Shown here piece by piece: positions 5,006 to 7,049 of a stretch of DNA of 7,049 nucleotides (position 1 is its first letter; the number at the start of each line of letters is the position of its first letter). Location of the stretch: the NCBI GenBank assembly GCA_030150335.1, contig JASLGC010000316.1:1-7049 (forward strand), read 5' to 3'. Origin of the DNA: Flavobacterium sp. (GTDB lineage: Bacteria; Bacteroidota; Bacteroidia; Flavobacteriales; Flavobacteriaceae). The position numbers were made by a program, and so were the translations under genes. Below the pieces are notes generated by a model, which was not told the DNA's origin, did no database searches, and saw only the letters and a list, made by a program, of their open reading frames with translations.

Positions 5006-6127
5006 CTAAAAGTCAGCTTTTTTTAATTTCATTTGAATAGTATCAGAGTAAAAAACCATCTCCCACTGCATAGATACATCTGTCAAGTTTTTTATTTGAA
5101 CAGGGATTGTGTCAGGTTTGTAGAGATTCCTCTCATAGGAAATAACTTTAAAATCGTCATTTTTATCATCGTGAAGGTATTTCATGAATAATGATAGACT
5201 ATCAACGTAAAGATACGGATTTGGACAATAAAACATTTTTCCTCTTTCTTCAATATAAATTGTTTTCCAAGCCAAAGTGTCTTGTTGCCAAGCATTTTTA
5301 TCTACTTTTTTCCCATTGCGTATCATTGAGGTTACTGTCCATTTTCCAAAATACTTTTTAGAAAGGTGAACGTCATAATTATAGTAAATAACAAATAACA
5401 AAGGAATTAGAATACATAAGCTACGCGCTACAGTACGTGAAATGTTGTTGCCAATCGAAGGTAGCATGTTTTTATGTTTCTTAAAGAAACCGATTATGTC
5501 TACTTTTTGTTGGAAAAATAGCGTTACTAAACCTAATGAGATTAGAATAGATGTTAATAAAGTAATTGGTCCAATATTGTAAAAAATATTAATCAATACA
5601 ATATTAAACATGACAGGTAAGAGGATTGTAATACCTATTAAAATGGTTCGTTTATACAATAAAAGAATACTTCCAATTATTTGAAAAACTCCTACAATAA
5701 CAGAAAGTCCATATGAATAACCGTAGTATTTCCAAGTCAATTCTTGGCCAGTTAATGCGCTTGATAATGTATCGTTAATATGAAATGAATAATTGAAATT
5801 AACTTCAAATATTTTTTGAAAACCAAAATCTAATAGTAAAAATGCAATCCAATATCTTAGTAGGGTAGATAGCCAAGAAATATACTTTGTAGAATTAAAG
5901 GTTTTGTTTTTTTCTTTCTTGTGCCAATAAAAAGAAAAACCAAAAGAGAATAGTATAGATAGTCCTAATGCAATAAATCCTAATGGAAGTATAAACTGTG
6001 AAAATTTATGTGGCAAAAGGGGTAAGACTATAAAAAGAGTTGTATTTATAGCACCAACGATTGCTAAAAATGATAATGAAAATTTCGAAAACCATTTCGT
6101 ATTAGTGATAACTTCGGATGTATTCAT
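5006..6127 (-). CDS. DoxX-like polytopic membrane protein with extracytoplasmic C-terminal domain
   Basis: This 373-residue protein has about seven membrane helices at roughly residues 16-38, 45-68, 84-104, 137-157, 162-182, 185-205 and 231-250. The segment LRYWIAFLLLDFGFQKIF, the loop with YGYSYG, and the helix ending in NIVLINIFYNI resemble the DoxX/DoxX-like family. Basic loops (KKEKNK at 70-75, YKR at 158-160, KKHK at 216-219) alternate so that the N-terminus lies inside and residues 251-373 lie outside. That tail (YFGKWTV, NGKKVDKNAW, then beta-rich sequence) looks like a small lipocalin-like beta domain, as seen after DoxX-like regions in some Bacteroidota. DoxX-type proteins have no well-settled reaction, so no specific function is assigned. 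The ATG at 6127 is followed by a natural N-terminus. No TAnnTTTG box lies upstream; an inverted repeat at 6171-6210 does. The gene stands alone, convergent with fic. Confidence 0.8.
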   Translation of the reverse strand: MNTSEVITNTKWFSKFSLSFLAIVGAINTTLFIVLPLLPHKFSQFILPLGFIALGLSILFSFGFSFYWHKKEKNKTFNSTKYISWLSTLLRYWIAFLLLDFGFQKIFEVNFNYSFHINDTLSSALTGQELTWKYYGYSYGLSVIVGVFQIIGSILLLYKRTILIGITILLPVMFNIVLINIFYNIGPITLLTSILISLGLVTLFFQQKVDIIGFFKKHKNMLPSIGNNISRTVARSLCILIPLLFVIYYNYDVHLSKKYFGKWTVTSMIRNGKKVDKNAWQQDTLAWKTIYIEERGKMFYCPNPYLYVDSLSLFMKYLHDDKNDDFKVISYERNLYKPDTIPVQIKNLTDVSMQWEMVFYSDTIQMKLKKADF

Positions 6128-6461
6128 GGATTTTTCTAATTAATATTGTAGGTTAATATTGTTTAAAAATTACGTCTAACATTGTTTTATTGTGCGAAAC
6201 AAAAGACGTAAGATTTTATGAAAAACACCTATATCCGTATCTCGTTAAATTTGATGCTAATATAGATGTTTATTTATATTAATTAGATTTATTTGAAAAA
6301 TATTCAAATATTCTGTGTAAGTGTTTTAGAAAGTTTAATCGAGTGTGTTTTTGTTTTTGAAATTTTATCAGTAAATGATTGTGGAAATACGCCGCAAATA
6401 GAGAAGAAAGTCTTGTGTAGTTACTCTTAGTTATAGATTGTCTAACTCTATAAATAATTTA
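6128..6461. other. AT-rich intergenic region
   Basis: This stretch lies upstream of the DoxX-like gene and downstream of the acidic-protein gene, both on the minus strand. It has no ORF I can support. It holds the inverted repeat at 6171-6210, an 8-bp AT-rich hairpin TATTTGAA (6290-6297) / TTCAAATA (6303-6310), and TTATAGA (6431-6437) / TCTATAA (6447-6453), a weak 7-bp stem nine bases past the stop at 6462 with no U run after it. No exact TAnnTTTG box was found on the minus strand. Confidence 0.5.
6171..6210. repeat. Two-part inverted repeat upstream of the DoxX-like gene
   Basis: TACGTCT (6171-6177) pairs perfectly with AGACGTA (6204-6210), and inside it TTGTTT (6182-6187) pairs with AAACAA (6197-6202), giving 13 base pairs in two blocks with an uneven internal loop (AACA against A) and a nine-base apical loop. 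It ends 44 bases before the ATG at 6127, so it could be an operator or a structured 5' leader of that gene. No known riboswitch is recognised. Confidence 0.4.
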
Positions 6462-7049
6462 TTATACTCCTGACAACATCAATTTGTATTCTCTCTTATT
6501 GCTTTTAGGATTAAGATCGACAAACTCATACTTCTCAAAGTTAGTTAACACCTTTTTAAAACGTTCCGAAGCCTCGTCTAAACTCCAAGTGGTAGGAAAG
6601 TAAAAACCGTCAAATATAGCATCTGGTATATGTGCATTAAACTCGTGTATGAATTCATAGAACCCAGAATAAGCCAAGGCAACCATTCCGTTCCACTTTA
6701 TGTCAAACAAACCATTGTCAAGCTTAGTAAAGATAAGGTTGTGATTAGCACACAAGTTGTGTCCGTGTAAATAGATTTCAAAAGCTAAATCAGATTCTAA
6801 CTTATCATCAGACAAAGGTAAAGTGTCTAATAAAAATTGCTTGTTATTTACAGAATCAAAGTTAAATCGTTCTTCTCCTTCTGTTAGTAGAATCCCTCTA
6901 TCATTAGACCAATATGCAGAAGATATAGTACACTGGTGATAATTATCCCATACAATCGCAGACTGCCATTGATTTATACTTGTGTTTTCTGAATCATCAT
7001 CGTCATCATCATCTATATAATCTTCTCCTTCGCTGAGGTAGTAGTCTTG
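6462..7049 (-). CDS. Unrecognised acidic protein, N-terminus outside the window
   Basis: The minus-strand frame is open from the right edge (7049) to the stop at 6462, giving 195 visible residues; the true start lies outside. A TTG at 6815 could be taken for a start, but the sequence upstream of it is clearly coding (SAYWSNDRGILLTEG, RFNFDSVNNKQFLLDTLP), so that short version is wrong. Visible residues 13-19 are seven Asp in a row, encoded by GAT repeats with one GAC, in the acidic stretch EDYIDDDDDDDSE. The rest looks globular and rich in aromatic residues (INQWQSAIVWDNYH, KWNGMVALAYSGFYEF, FDGFYFPTTWSLDEA), ending in a Lys-rich tail (LNPKSNKREYKLMLSGV). No signal peptide or membrane helix is visible in this part. 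I do not recognise the family. A cytoplasmic protein is likely; no function is assigned. Confidence 0.8.
   Translation of the reverse strand, partial: QDYYLSEGEDYIDDDDDDDSENTSINQWQSAIVWDNYHQCTISSAYWSNDRGILLTEGEERFNFDSVNNKQFLLDTLPLSDDKLESDLAFEIYLHGHNLCANHNLIFTKLDNGLFDIKWNGMVALAYSGFYEFIHEFNAHIPDAIFDGFYFPTTWSLDEASERFKKVLTNFEKYEFVDLNPKSNKREYKLMLSGV

Noticed and set aside
6431..6453. TTATAGA/TCTATAA hairpin as terminator of the right-edge gene
   Set aside because: Only seven AT-rich base pairs and no U run after it on the minus strand.
6813..6815. TTG as start of the right-edge gene
   Set aside because: The frame stays open and protein-like for 78 more codons to the window edge, so this is an internal Leu codon.

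Overview
The window looks like chromosomal DNA of a low-GC member of the Bacteroidota, most likely a Flavobacteriaceae (Myroides-like is a guess from overall feel, not from a search). The signs are AT-rich intergenic DNA, several promoters matching the Bacteroidota -7 box TAnnTTTG instead of TATAAT, starts mostly without a Shine-Dalgarno sequence, a short Hc1/histone H1-like protein typical of this phylum, and a DEAD-box helicase with DEFD in motif II.

Layout, left to right. (1) 1-769, minus: a secreted succinylglutamate desuccinylase/aspartoacylase-family gene, cut by the left edge and broken by a one-base deletion near 412/413; the reading frame is otherwise clean on both sides. (2) 1117-1290, plus: a 57-residue histone H1-like (Hc1) protein with its own promoter and a strong terminator. 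(3) About 1336-2364: one kilobase with no intact gene. It holds several hairpins and a plus-strand frame with scattered stops that resembles decayed coding sequence; a terminator-like hairpin at 2365-2391 has its T-rich tail on the plus strand. (4) 2417-3727, minus: a complete DbpA-type DEAD-box RNA helicase, apparently transcribed from a promoter almost touching its ATG. (5) 3970-4851, plus: an HTH-Fic protein with its own promoter and terminator. (6) 5006-6127, minus: a seven-helix DoxX-like membrane protein with an extracytoplasmic C-terminal domain. (7) 6462-7049, minus: the 3' part of an unrecognised acidic protein that runs off the right edge.

The genes look like independent single-gene units: every intact neighbour pair is divergent, convergent or separated by more than 100 bases, so no operon is visible. 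The helicase and the Hc1-like protein are probably conserved housekeeping genes (ribosome assembly, nucleic-acid packaging). The broken hydrolase, the decayed gap and the Fic gene look like accessory material.

The most interesting gene is the Fic protein. Its Fic fold motifs are easy to align, but the catalytic His is Arg, the inhibitory Glu of the (S/T)xxxE(G/N) motif is Lys, and the Gly before the Asn is Cys, all in an otherwise undamaged ORF. Loss of both the catalytic residue and the autoinhibitory residue suggests a changed function or a pseudoenzyme rather than random decay.
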